This document shows positions 1-6,658 of a DNA stretch of 22,278 nucleotides, piece by piece (position 1 is the first letter of the stretch; each line of letters begins with the position of its first letter). The stretch lies in NCBI GenBank assembly GCA_035288045.1, contig DATEBA010000053.1, positions 1-22,278 on the forward strand, read 5' to 3'. The DNA is from DATEBA01 sp035288045. GTDB taxonomy: Bacteria; Actinomycetota; UBA4738; HRBIN12. The notes beneath the pieces are model-generated. The model saw only the letters and a list, made by a program, of their open reading frames with translations. It was not told the DNA's origin and searched no databases. A program made the translations under genes and the position numbers.

Positions 1-732
1 CGTCCGGAGCACCGTGTGCCCGACGCCGGCCCGGCGCCGCCGGGAGAGCTCCCAGCCCAACGCCAGCAGGCCGGCGGCGCCCAACGCGAAGAAGCCCGAC
101 CACTTGGTTGCGCACGCGGCGCCGAGGGCGACTCCCGCGGCGAGGCGCCAAGGCCGCACGAGCGGCGAGAGGATCCGTGGCGGCTCCTCCTCCACCGGCT
201 CGGGCGTACGCCTCTCGATCCAGCGGCGATCCAGGACCAGGAACAGGAACCCGAGCGCGACCCATAAAGCCAGGAAGACGTCGAGCATGGAGGTTCGCGA
301 CTGCACGAAGGAGAGGCTCTCCACCGCCAGGAGCAGTCCCGCCGCGAGCGTCCAGAGCACGCTGCCGAACAGGAGCTGTGCTGTGAGCGCGACCACGGCG
401 ACCGTGAGGGAGCCGGCGACGACCCCGGCGATCCGCCATCCGAAGGCGTCGGGCCCGAAGGCCCGCTCTCCCAGGCCGATCGCCCACTTCCCGAGCGGCG
501 GATGGACCCAGGAGCCGACGTCGCCGTACTTCTCGATCCAGTACCTCTCGTCGCTCTCGTCGATGCCGCATTCGTCCTGCGAGTAGCCGACGAAGATGCA
601 CCCGGCCTTCGAGTAGTACTTCTCGTCGAAGATCCGCTCCGCCGGGGTCCCGAGGTGCCACAGGCGCAGGCCCGCCGCGAGGGCGGTCACTGCGACTATC
701 GCGAGCGCGGGGTGGATCCGCCGGGCGCGCAC
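1..732 (-). CDS. Protein O-mannosyltransferase (PMT, GT39), N-terminal part, cut by the left window edge
   Basis: Known role of the family: a polytopic membrane enzyme that moves mannose from polyprenyl-phosphate-mannose to Ser/Thr of exported proteins. The visible 244 codons run to base 1 with no stop. They show a first membrane helix (about residues 8-24), the family's acidic FDEKYY at 35-40 (the Asp-Glu pair of the first extracytoplasmic loop), WVHPPLGKWA at 75-84, SRTSMLDVFLA at 145-155 and CATKWSGFF at 207-215, all hallmarks of bacterial PMTs. GTG at 732 is the only plausible start, because an in-frame TAA lies four codons upstream. Six nt before it is TAACCT, a possible -10 box, so the mRNA may be leaderless. 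It follows the DUF3052 gene by 36 nt on the same strand. The PMT-rsmI neighbourhood is usual in Actinobacteria. The C-terminal half is not visible. Confidence 0.92.
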   Translation of the reverse strand, partial: MRARRIHPALAIVAVTALAAGLRLWHLGTPAERIFDEKYYSKAGCIFVGYSQDECGIDESDERYWIEKYGDVGSWVHPPLGKWAIGLGERAFGPDAFGWRIAGVVAGSLTVAVVALTAQLLFGSVLWTLAAGLLLAVESLSFVQSRTSMLDVFLALWVALGFLFLVLDRRWIERRTPEPVEEEPPRILSPLVRPWRLAAGVALGAACATKWSGFFALGAAGLLALGWELSRRRRAGVGHTVLRT

Positions 733-738
733 TCGCCT

Positions 739-744
739 AGGTTA
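739..744 (-). promoter_or_regulatory. Candidate -10 box (TAACCT) for the PMT gene
   Basis: On the minus strand TAACCT fits the actinobacterial -10 pattern TAnnnT and ends 6 nt before the GTG start, where +1 of a leaderless mRNA would fall. No clear -35 is seen. It overlaps the in-frame upstream TAA stop. Confidence 0.4.
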
Positions 745-768
745 TGCGAGGCCGCGTGCTCGCAGGGG

Positions 769-1176
769 CTACTTCGGGCGGTCCTTCAGCCGATAGACGA
801 ACTGCACTCCCTGGAACACGTCGTCGACCGAGGCCGACTTGTTGTCCACGAGCCCGGCTCCTAGGCCTATCTCTTGAACCACGTCGAAGTCGAGGTCAGT
901 GGGGACGGCCGACGCCTTCTTCGGCCAGGCCACCCACAGCCGACCGTCCGGCTCCAAAGCCTTGGCCAGCCCGGCGAAGCGGCGCTCGACCTGCATCCGC
1001 TTGGTGGCGAAGAGCACGACGACGTCGAGCCGGCCGCGTGCGGGTCCGATCGTCGTGCCGGGCGGCAGCGGCCCGAGGTCGAAGCTCTTCGGCGGGCCTA
1101 CCAGCGACACGCGTGATCCCTCCCGGATCCCCAGCTTCTTCGCAAGAGGGGTGCCCGAGTAGTCTTTGTCCGCCAT
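769..1176 (-). CDS. DUF3052 family protein
   Basis: This 135-residue protein starts MADKDYSGTPLAKKLGI, a typical opening of the actinobacterial DUF3052 family, whose function is unknown. The rest shows a compact alpha/beta pattern: a hydrophobic strand after GSRVSLVGPP, then a strand DVVVLFATK, and GRLWVAWPKKAS followed by DLDFDVVQEIGLGAGLVDNKSASVDDVFQGVQFVYR. There is no signal peptide or membrane helix, so it is probably cytoplasmic. A start six codons further upstream is possible, but MADKDYSG matches the family start and lies 8 nt after a TAACGT -10-like box. It lies just upstream of the PMT gene and is divergent from rsmI, with only 41 nt between the two start codons. Identification is from memory of the family. 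Confidence 0.85.
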   Translation of the reverse strand: MADKDYSGTPLAKKLGIREGSRVSLVGPPKSFDLGPLPPGTTIGPARGRLDVVVLFATKRMQVERRFAGLAKALEPDGRLWVAWPKKASAVPTDLDFDVVQEIGLGAGLVDNKSASVDDVFQGVQFVYRLKDRPK

Positions 1177-1184
1177 CCCCCGGG

Positions 1185-1190
1185 ACGTTA
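1185..1190 (-). promoter_or_regulatory. Candidate -10 box (TAACGT) for the DUF3052 gene
   Basis: On the minus strand TAACGT ends 8 nt before the ATG at 1176. The short distance would give a leaderless or nearly leaderless mRNA. No strong -35 is seen at the usual spacing. Confidence 0.4.
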
Positions 1191-1217
1191 GCAACCGGCG
1201 CGTGTCACCATCCGAGG

Positions 1218-2036
1218 GTGAGCGGGACCCTCTACCTGGTTGGCACGCCCATCGGGAACCTCGGAGACATGACCGACAGGGCGCGCGAGACGCTGGCCGC
1301 AGTCGACGTGGTCGCGGCCGAGGACACGCGGCGGGCCGGCCGGCTCCTGGAGCGCTTCGGGATCAGCGCCCGCAGGGTGTCCCTGTTCGAGGGCAACGAG
1401 CGGCGCCGGACGGAGCAGCTCCTCGACGAGCTCCGGGAGGGGCGCGACGTCGCGATCATCTCCGATGCCGGGATGCCGGGGCTCTCCGACCCCGGCTTCC
1501 CGCTGGTACGGGCCTGCATCGAGGAGGGGATCGACGTCCGCGTTGTGCCAGGCCCCTCGGCTGCGGTGGCGGCTCTATTGGTCTCGGGCCTGCCGACCGA
1601 CCGGTTCGCGTTCGAGGGGTTCCTGCCGAGGAAGGCTGGCCAGCGCCGCGCCAGGCTGGAGTCGATCCGTGACGACCCGCGCACGCACGTCGTGTTCGAG
1701 TCGCCGCTGCGCGTCGGGACGCTGCTCAGGGACGTCGTCGCGGTCCTCGGGGACCGGCGGGTGGCGGTGGTCCGCGAGCTCACGAAGCTGCATGAGGAGG
1801 TCGTCCGCGGCCGCGCCGCGGACGTCGCCGCTCAGCTGAGCGATCGCGCGCTGAAGGGCGAGGTGGTCGTCGTGATAGAGGGAGCGCGGGAGCAGGAGAC
1901 CGCCGACCCGGGTGCTCTCGTCGCGGAGGCCCAGGCGCTGGTCGCCGGCGGCATGCGGAAGCGCGAGGCCGCGGGCGAGGTGGCGAGGCGCCGCGGAGCG
2001 TCGGCGAACGAGATATACCGCGCTATGACGAACTAG
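1218..2036 (+). CDS. rsmI: 16S rRNA (cytidine1402-2'-O)-methyltransferase RsmI
   Basis: RsmI uses S-adenosylmethionine to methylate the 2'-O of C1402 in the 16S rRNA decoding centre. The 272-residue protein has the tetrapyrrole-methylase fold: LYLVGTPIGNLGDMT near the N-terminus, VAAEDTRRAGRLLERFGI, AIISDAGMPGLSDPG, VRVVPGPSAAVAALLVSGLPTDRFAFEGFLPRKAGQR, then VVFESPLR and RELTKLHEEVVRG. The C-terminal helices end in GASANEIYRAMTN, as in the family. Length is normal. GTG at 1218 is chosen because the conserved protein begins three residues later and a GAGG lies directly upstream. The reading frame is open further upstream, but that part shows no conservation I recognise. The stop codon lies inside a perfect inverted repeat. 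Confidence 0.95.
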   Translation: MSGTLYLVGTPIGNLGDMTDRARETLAAVDVVAAEDTRRAGRLLERFGISARRVSLFEGNERRRTEQLLDELREGRDVAIISDAGMPGLSDPGFPLVRACIEEGIDVRVVPGPSAAVAALLVSGLPTDRFAFEGFLPRKAGQRRARLESIRDDPRTHVVFESPLRVGTLLRDVVAVLGDRRVAVVRELTKLHEEVVRGRAADVAAQLSDRALKGEVVVVIEGAREQETADPGALVAEAQALVAGGMRKREAAGEVARRRGASANEIYRAMTN

Positions 2037-2055
2037 TCTGTTTCAGACTAGTTCG
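2029..2055. terminator. Perfect 12-bp inverted repeat with 3-nt loop at the rsmI stop
   Basis: CGAACTAGTCTG (2029-2040), loop TTT, CAGACTAGTTCG (2044-2055): 12 of 12 pairs. It spans the rsmI TAG and is AT-rich compared with its surroundings. Each arm contains the palindrome ACTAGT. No T-run follows, so if it is a terminator it is of the tail-less type often proposed for Actinobacteria. Because it ends 35 nt before the metG ATG, it could instead be an operator. Confidence 0.6.
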
Positions 2056-2075
2056 CTCGCCGTGATGGGCCTGAG

Positions 2076-2081
2076 TAGGAT
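2076..2081 (+). promoter_or_regulatory. Candidate -10 box (TAGGAT) for metG
   Basis: TAGGAT fits TAnnnT and ends 9 nt before the metG ATG. No convincing -35 is visible. It could give a nearly leaderless metG mRNA downstream of the hairpin. Confidence 0.4.
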
Positions 2082-2090
2082 GGGCCAACC

Positions 2091-3629
2091 ATGGGCCGGG
2101 ACGTCTTCTACATCACGACGCCGATCTACTACCCGAACGACGTGCCCCACATAGGGCACGCGTACAACGCCGTCGCGACGGACTTCGTCGCGCGATACCA
2201 CCGGCTGCGCGGCGAGGAGGTCTTCCACCTCACCGGGACCGACGAGCACGGCCTGAAGCTCCAGCGCGCGGCCGAGGCCGCCGGCAAGGACCCGAGGACT
2301 TGGGTCGACGAGATGGAGCCTCGCTGGCGAGAGGTCTGGGCTCGGCTCGACATCTCCTACGACGACTACATCCGCACGACCGAGCCCCGCCACGAGGAGG
2401 TCGTCCGCAAGCTCCTGACGGCCGTGCACGAGAACGGCCGCGAGGACATCTACCTCGGCCACTACGAGGGCCTCTACTGCGTGGCCTGCGAGGCTTACTA
2501 CGTCGAGGGGGACCTCCGGGACGGCAAGTGCCCGATCCACGACCGGCCCGTCGAGCGCCTGCGGGAGGAGAACTATTTCTTCCGGCTATCGGCCTACCGG
2601 GAGCGGCTGCTCGAGCACTTCGAGGCGAAACCCTCGGCCGTCCAACCCGAGGCCCGCCGGAACGAGGTCGTGTCCCTGATCGCCGGCGGGCTTCAGGACT
2701 TCTCGATATCGCGGACCTCGTTCGACTGGGGGGTGCCTCTGCCCTGGGATCCCCGCCACGTCTGCTACGTGTGGTTCGACGCCCTCGCCAACTACATCAC
2801 GGCGGCCGGGTACGGAAGCGACCCGGACCGGTTCGCGCACCTGTGGCCTGCGAACGTCCACATGATCGGCAAGGACATCCTTCGGTTCCACGCGATCTAC
2901 TGGCCGGCGATGCTGATGGCTGCGGGAGTGGAGCCTCCAACGCAGGTGTGGGCTCACGGTTACCTGCTCGTCGGCGGGGAGAAGATGTCGAAGACCAAGC
3001 TCACGGGGATCCACCCCTTCCAGCTGGTGGACCACTTCGGGGCGGACTCCTACCGCTACTACTTCATGCGCGAAGTCCGGTTCGGAGAGGACGGCAGCTT
3101 CTCCTGGGAGTCGATGACCGAGCGGCACAACGCCGACCTCGCGAACGGCCTTGGCAACCTCGCCAGCCGGGTGCTGGCGATGCTCGGGTCCTACTTCGAC
3201 GGGGCGGTCCCGCGGGCGAGCGTCCCCGGCGCCGAGGTCGACCTCCCGGCGGTGGTGCAGGACGCCGCCGCCAGATACGACGGCCTGATGCTCGAGGTCG
3301 CCCTCACCCCCGCCCTCGGCGCGGTATGGGACATCGTGGCTCGTGCGAACCGGTACCTCGTCGACAAGGAGCCGTGGGCAATGGCCAAGGACCCCGAGAG
3401 ACGGGAGGAGCTCGCGAGCGTCCTCTACGCCTCGGCAGAGGTGCTTCGGATCCTCGCCGTCCTGATACGGCCGATCATGCCCTCGGCGGCGTCCCGGCTC
3501 TGGGAGCAGCTCGGGGTCCCGGAGCCCCTCGAGTCCCTGCGCCTCCCAGACGCGGCTCGCTGGGGGCTGCTCGCTCCGGGGACGAAGACGACGAAAGGAG
3601 AGTCGCTGTTCCCGCGCGCCGAGGACTGA
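2091..3629 (+). CDS. metG: Methionine-tRNA ligase (MetRS)
   Basis: The enzyme activates methionine with ATP and charges tRNA-Met in the cytoplasm. The class I signatures are clear: HIGH at residues 20-23 (in NDVPHIGHAYN) and KMSKT at 298-302 (in GGEKMSKTKLTGIHP). The connective-peptide zinc knuckle has the ligand set C130, C133, C147, H150 (YCVACE ... KCPIH), the arrangement I recall from the Thermus enzyme. An anticodon-binding helical domain follows (NLASRVLAML, NRYLVDKEPWAMAKD, LIRPIMPSAASRLWEQLG). At 512 residues it is the short form without the C-terminal EMAP-like tRNA-binding domain. ATG at 2091 places the conserved VFYITTPIYYPN at the N-terminus. tatD follows after 164 nt. Confidence 0.97.
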   Translation: MGRDVFYITTPIYYPNDVPHIGHAYNAVATDFVARYHRLRGEEVFHLTGTDEHGLKLQRAAEAAGKDPRTWVDEMEPRWREVWARLDISYDDYIRTTEPRHEEVVRKLLTAVHENGREDIYLGHYEGLYCVACEAYYVEGDLRDGKCPIHDRPVERLREENYFFRLSAYRERLLEHFEAKPSAVQPEARRNEVVSLIAGGLQDFSISRTSFDWGVPLPWDPRHVCYVWFDALANYITAAGYGSDPDRFAHLWPANVHMIGKDILRFHAIYWPAMLMAAGVEPPTQVWAHGYLLVGGEKMSKTKLTGIHPFQLVDHFGADSYRYYFMREVRFGEDGSFSWESMTERHNADLANGLGNLASRVLAMLGSYFDGAVPRASVPGAEVDLPAVVQDAAARYDGLMLEVALTPALGAVWDIVARANRYLVDKEPWAMAKDPERREELASVLYASAEVLRILAVLIRPIMPSAASRLWEQLGVPEPLESLRLPDAARWGLLAPGTKTTKGESLFPRAED

Positions 3630-3668
3630 GCGACGCCATCAACTGACGGGTCAGGGTTGGGGGAATCG

Positions 3669-3684
3669 TGTTTCACGTGAAGCT
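3669..3684. promoter_or_regulatory. parS-like centromere site (candidate ParB-binding sequence)
   Basis: TGTTTCACGTGAAGCT agrees at 14 of 16 positions with the parS consensus TGTTTCACGTGAAACA. It agrees at 13 of 14 with the Streptomyces core GTTTCACGTGAAAC. The perfect inner palindrome TTCACGTGAA is at 3672-3681. The site lies between metG and tatD, outside coding sequence. The parS consensus is established knowledge; binding here is inferred. I saw no second good copy in the window. Confidence 0.65.
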
Positions 3685-3756
3685 CACTCCCTGAACTCCC
3701 GGTCGACACCGCGCCGCCACCGCGCCGGGCGACGCCGTCGATGGCGCGGCACCGCG

Positions 3757-3784
3757 TTGACCCGAGCTTGAGACCGCATATCTT
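3757..3784 (+). promoter_or_regulatory. Candidate promoter for tatD (TTGACC-16-TATCTT)
   Basis: TTGACC (3757-3762) matches 5 of 6 bases of the -35 consensus. TATCTT (3779-3784) matches 4 of 6 of the -10, with a 16-nt spacer. The -10 ends 9 nt before the tatD ATG, so initiation here would give a leader of only a few nt. The GGAG at 3785-3788 would then serve only read-through mRNA from metG. Confidence 0.55.
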
Positions 3785-3793
3785 GGAGTCCCG

Positions 3794-4582
3794 ATGGCCG
3801 ACGCGAACCCTTCACCGAGGGTACAGGCGGCGGTGGACACCCACTGCCACCTGTTCCTGCTCGAGGAGGAAGCTCCACAGGCGGTGCGGGCCGCGCGGGA
3901 CGCCGGAGTCGGCACGCTCGTCTGCGTGGGGATCGACCCCGACTCGAGCCGCCGGTCTCTGGAGCTGGCCGACTCCCTCCGGGGGGTGTTCGCCACGGCG
4001 GGAATGCATCCGCACACCGCCTCCGAACTCGACCACCGGGCGGGGGCAGAGATCGAGGAGCTGCTCTCCAACAGGCACGTCGTTGGGGTCGGGGAGACCG
4101 GCCTGGACCTCTTCCGGATGCGCTCGCCCTGGGAGGATCAGGAGCGTGCTCTGCGTCTTCACGTCGCCCTGAGCCGCGAGACCGGCAAGCCGCTCGTCGT
4201 CCACGTCCGCGAGGCCTGGCCCGAGATCCTTCGACTCCTGGACGAGGGTTCGGCCGACGTGATCCTCCATTGCTTCTCGGGCGACGCCGTGATCGCCAAG
4301 GAGTGCGCGGCACGCGGGTACTACCTGTCGTTCGCGGGGAACGTGACCTACCCGAAGAACGCGCATCTTCGCGAGGCGGCCGCGGCGGCGCCGCTGGATC
4401 GACTTCTCGTCGAGACCGACAGCCCGTTCCTCGCGCCGCAGCGCCGCCGCGGCCGCGACAACTCGCCCGCGAACGTCATCGACGTGATCGACGGGATCGC
4501 CGAAGCGCGCGGCGAGGACCCGGACGCGGTTCGGCAGGCGACTTCCGCGAATGCGATGCGCGCGTTCCCCGGCATCAGATAG
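3794..4582 (+). CDS. tatD: TatD family metal-dependent hydrolase (DNase)
   Basis: TatD proteins are TIM-barrel, two-metal hydrolases with 3'-5' exonuclease activity on DNA, linked to DNA repair and degradation; they are cytoplasmic. All metal ligands of the family are visible in the 262 residues: HxH at 17 and 19 (VDTHCHL), E101 in VGETGLD, H137 in VVHVREA, H159 in ILHCFSG and D209 in ETDSPFLAP. The SFAGNVTYPKN and NSP segments are also typical. The acidic residue that usually follows the HxHL motif is replaced by Phe, a small deviation. ATG at 3794 has GGAG 5 nt upstream. The gene has its own predicted promoter and stands between metG and the G5-RlpA gene, its usual position in Gram-positive genomes. 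Confidence 0.95.
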   Translation: MADANPSPRVQAAVDTHCHLFLLEEEAPQAVRAARDAGVGTLVCVGIDPDSSRRSLELADSLRGVFATAGMHPHTASELDHRAGAEIEELLSNRHVVGVGETGLDLFRMRSPWEDQERALRLHVALSRETGKPLVVHVREAWPEILRLLDEGSADVILHCFSGDAVIAKECAARGYYLSFAGNVTYPKNAHLREAAAAAPLDRLLVETDSPFLAPQRRRGRDNSPANVIDVIDGIAEARGEDPDAVRQATSANAMRAFPGIR

Positions 4583-4638
4583 CCCTCGAAGGCCGGATGG
4601 GGCCGAGAAACGCTCCGAACGCACGTTCTCTTTCAAGT

Positions 4639-4668
4639 TTGCAGTGAGGGTTGAGAGTTTGGTAGGGT
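4639..4668 (+). promoter_or_regulatory. Candidate promoter for the G5-RlpA gene (TTGCAG-18-TAGGGT)
   Basis: TTGCAG (4639-4644) and TAGGGT (4663-4668) with an 18-nt spacer resemble actinobacterial housekeeping promoters. Transcription from about 4675 would give a leader of about 70 nt that includes the structured region before the gene. Confidence 0.4.
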
Positions 4669-4686
4669 CCGGGCCCGTGCGTCTCT

Positions 4687-4747
4687 AAGGTTTCGGTCCG
4701 GCCGCGGCCGCTTCCCCGCCGGAACCTTCCCCGCAGGGAGGAAGGTT
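4687..4747 (+). promoter_or_regulatory. Structured leader with two mutually exclusive stems over the ribosome binding site
   Basis: Stem A pairs 4687-4696 (AAGGTTTCGG) with 4719-4728 (CCGGAACCTT): 10 pairs, one of them G-U. Stem B pairs 4723-4730 (AACCTTCC) with 4740-4747 (GGAAGGTT): 8 Watson-Crick pairs. Both need AACCTT at 4723-4728, so only one can form. Stem B covers part of the strong ribosome binding site (GGGAGGAAGG, 4736-4745) and the first base of the TTG start, while stem A leaves them free. This is the arrangement of a translational switch; no ligand is suggested by the sequence. Confidence 0.4.
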
Positions 4748-5835
4748 TGACGGTTCGCGCGACGCGGGTCCGCCGGCTGCGGATCCGGAAGGCCATACGT
4801 AGGACCACCTACGCCGCGGCGTTGGTGGCCGCCGGGACCCTCTACCTCGCGGTACAGAAGCACGTGACGCTCGTCGTGGAGGGGCGGCCTCACGTGGTCC
4901 GCACCCTCGGCGGGAGCGTCGAGCAGATCCTCCACTCCGAGGGGATCCCGTGGACCCAGGTCGCGCCTCCGCCGGGAACCCCCGTCGTCGACGGCATGAC
5001 GGTCCTCGTTGACCTCGGAGGATCCGCCGGGCTGCCGGTCGCTCCAAAGGCGGTCCCGGGGGAGGAGGGTGTCTGGGTGGTGGCGGGGGCGAGCGATCCG
5101 CTTGCGAGGGCGGAGTTCCTCGGGGACTCCACGTTCGCGGGCGGAGTCGGGTCCTCCCGGGTCGTGCCGGTGGGAGTCGTCGTGACCGGGAAGGAACGCG
5201 ACGTGCTCACCAATGCGCGCACGGTCCGGGAGCTCCTCTCGGCCATGGGGATCCAACCCGACGACGACGACCACGTCTCGCCACCACCCAGCACCCAGCT
5301 TCGGAGCGGCGTCGAGGTCCGCTTCGAGCGCGTGCGTTTCCACTTCCGGAAGGTGCGGATCCACATACCCTTCACCACTTCCACGGAGTACACCGGTGAG
5401 CTCCCCTCCGGCGAGTTCCGGATCGTGAGAGACGGTTCGCCGGGCGTCGTGGTCCGCGTCTACCGGGCCCGGGTCGTGGACGGCGAGCGCGTCGGGCGGG
5501 TCCTCGTTTCCCGCCACGTCGCGATAGCCCCTGTTTCCCGGCACCGGCTGGTCGGACGCGCCCAGCCCGAGCCGGTCGCGGAGGGCGACGTCGGCCATCA
5601 GGTCGGCGAGGCGTCCTGGTACCACGCGCCCGGCGACGGGATGACAGCCGCGCACCCGTGGCTTCCGTTCGGTACGGTGGTGAAGGTGACCAACCTGGAC
5701 AACGGGACGACGGTCACCGTGAGGATCAACGACCGGGGACCGTTCGGTGGCCGCATCATCGACCTCAACGAGGAAGCTTTCGCGCAGATCGCCCCGCTCG
5801 GGCAGGGCGTGGCAGACGTCAGGCTCTCCTGGTAG
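4747..5835 (+). CDS. Cell-wall protein with two DUF348 domains, G5 and RlpA-like barrel (RpfB/YabE-position protein)
   Basis: A 362-residue protein with a basic N-terminus and one membrane helix (about 21-37), so the rest should face the cell wall. Domains in order: DUF348 (about 38-80, KHVTLVVEGRPHVVRTLGGSVEQIL), DUF348 (about 141-180, PVGVVVTGKERDVLTNARTVRELL), G5 (about 196-270), and a C-terminal RlpA-type double-psi barrel (285-362) with GEASWY, MTAAH, LPFGTVVKVTNL and RINDRGPF. In RlpA lytic transglycosylases the Asp of NDRGPF (here D329) and a His (here probably H303) are catalytic. RpfB of mycobacteria carries a lysozyme-like Rpf domain in this place and Bacillus YabE a 3D barrel; here neither is seen. 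TTG at 4747 has GGGAGG 5 nt upstream. Peptidoglycan cleavage is inferred from the barrel, not shown. Confidence 0.88.
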   Translation: MTVRATRVRRLRIRKAIRRTTYAAALVAAGTLYLAVQKHVTLVVEGRPHVVRTLGGSVEQILHSEGIPWTQVAPPPGTPVVDGMTVLVDLGGSAGLPVAPKAVPGEEGVWVVAGASDPLARAEFLGDSTFAGGVGSSRVVPVGVVVTGKERDVLTNARTVRELLSAMGIQPDDDDHVSPPPSTQLRSGVEVRFERVRFHFRKVRIHIPFTTSTEYTGELPSGEFRIVRDGSPGVVVRVYRARVVDGERVGRVLVSRHVAIAPVSRHRLVGRAQPEPVAEGDVGHQVGEASWYHAPGDGMTAAHPWLPFGTVVKVTNLDNGTTVTVRINDRGPFGGRIIDLNEEAFAQIAPLGQGVADVRLSW

Positions 5836-6658
5836 CGGTCTCGGCCGAGCAGCCCTCCGCGATATCGCGGCGCGCCACGGCCTGCGTCCCGACAAGGCGC
5901 TCGGGCAGCACTTCCTGGCGGATCCGAACCTCGCCCGTCGGATCGTGTCGCTCGCCGGCGTGGAACCCGGCGACCGAGTCATCGAGGTCGGCGCCGGGCT
6001 CGGGTCGCTCACGGTCGCGCTCGCTGCCGCGGGCGCGCGGGTGCTGGCGGTGGAGCTCGACCGAGCGCTCGCGCCGGCGCTGGAGGAAGCGGTTGCGCCG
6101 TTCCCCTCCGTCCGCGTGGAGGTCGGCGACGCGCTGGCCGTCGACTGGCCGGCGACGCTCCGTCCCGGCCGGTGGAAGATGGTGTCGAACCTCCCGTACA
6201 ACATCGCGACGCCCCTCCTCCTCCAGATGCTCGAGCGCGCGCCGGTGGACCTCTACCTCGTGATGGTCCAGCGGGAGGTCGGGGAGCGCCTGGTCGCAGG
6301 CGCCGGTGATACCGCCTACGGCGCGGTGAGCGTGAAGATCGCCTACCGCGCAGGCGCGCGTCTAGTCCGCCGAGTCCCGGCGTCGGTGTTCTGGCCCGCT
6401 CCGAAGGTCGAGTCGGCGCTCGTCGAGCTCGTGCCGCGTCCCGCTCCGGTCCGCCTTGCCGCCGAGGAGCTGTTCCCCGTCGTCGAGGAGGCATTCGCCG
6501 AGCGGCGCAAGACGATGGCAAACGCCCTGCGGCGCCTCGGCCTCGACAGAGAGGGGGCGGCCGCGCTGCTCGTCCGCTGCGGGTTGGATCCCCGCGTGCG
6601 AGGCGAGCGGCTCTCGCTCGAGGACTTCGCCCGCGTTACCGAGGAGCTGCGAGCGTGA
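5747..6658 (+). CDS. rsmA: 16S rRNA (adenine1518/1519-N6)-dimethyltransferase RsmA (KsgA)
   Basis: RsmA dimethylates two adjacent adenines near the 3' end of 16S rRNA late in small-subunit assembly. Conserved parts are GLRPDKALGQHFLADPNLARRIV, the SAM-binding motif VIEVGAGLGSLT, VELDRAL, motif IV NLPYNIATPLL (N at 148 from GTG 5747), MVQREVGERLVAGAGDTAYGAVSV and PASVFWPAPKVESALVEL. The C-terminal helical domain is complete. The start is uncertain. The family normally begins about where GLGRAALRDIAARHG lies (near 5837), but no ATG, GTG or TTG exists in this frame between 5747 and there. GTG 5747 would overlap the preceding gene by 89 nt and add about 30 non-conserved residues; the true start may be non-canonical. 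The stop overlaps the ispE start (GTGA). Confidence 0.93.
   Translation: MAASSTSTRKLSRRSPRSGRAWQTSGSPGSGLGRAALRDIAARHGLRPDKALGQHFLADPNLARRIVSLAGVEPGDRVIEVGAGLGSLTVALAAAGARVLAVELDRALAPALEEAVAPFPSVRVEVGDALAVDWPATLRPGRWKMVSNLPYNIATPLLLQMLERAPVDLYLVMVQREVGERLVAGAGDTAYGAVSVKIAYRAGARLVRRVPASVFWPAPKVESALVELVPRPAPVRLAAEELFPVVEEAFAERRKTMANALRRLGLDREGAAALLVRCGLDPRVRGERLSLEDFARVTEELRA

Noticed and set aside
3720..3749. Weak hairpin (CCGCGCC with GGCGCGG) as a metG terminator
   Set aside because: Seven GC pairs around a 16-nt loop and no T-run; too weak to call in this GC-rich sequence.
4699..4710. Palindrome CGGCCGCGGCCG in the same leader
   Set aside because: Simple GC-only palindromes are expected at this base composition; it may stabilise the loop of stem A but is not evidence by itself.
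4583..4746. A c-di-AMP (ydaO) riboswitch before the G5-RlpA gene
   Set aside because: The conserved segments of that class (such as GGGGTGAATC and CAGCTAACC) are absent and the leader is short.
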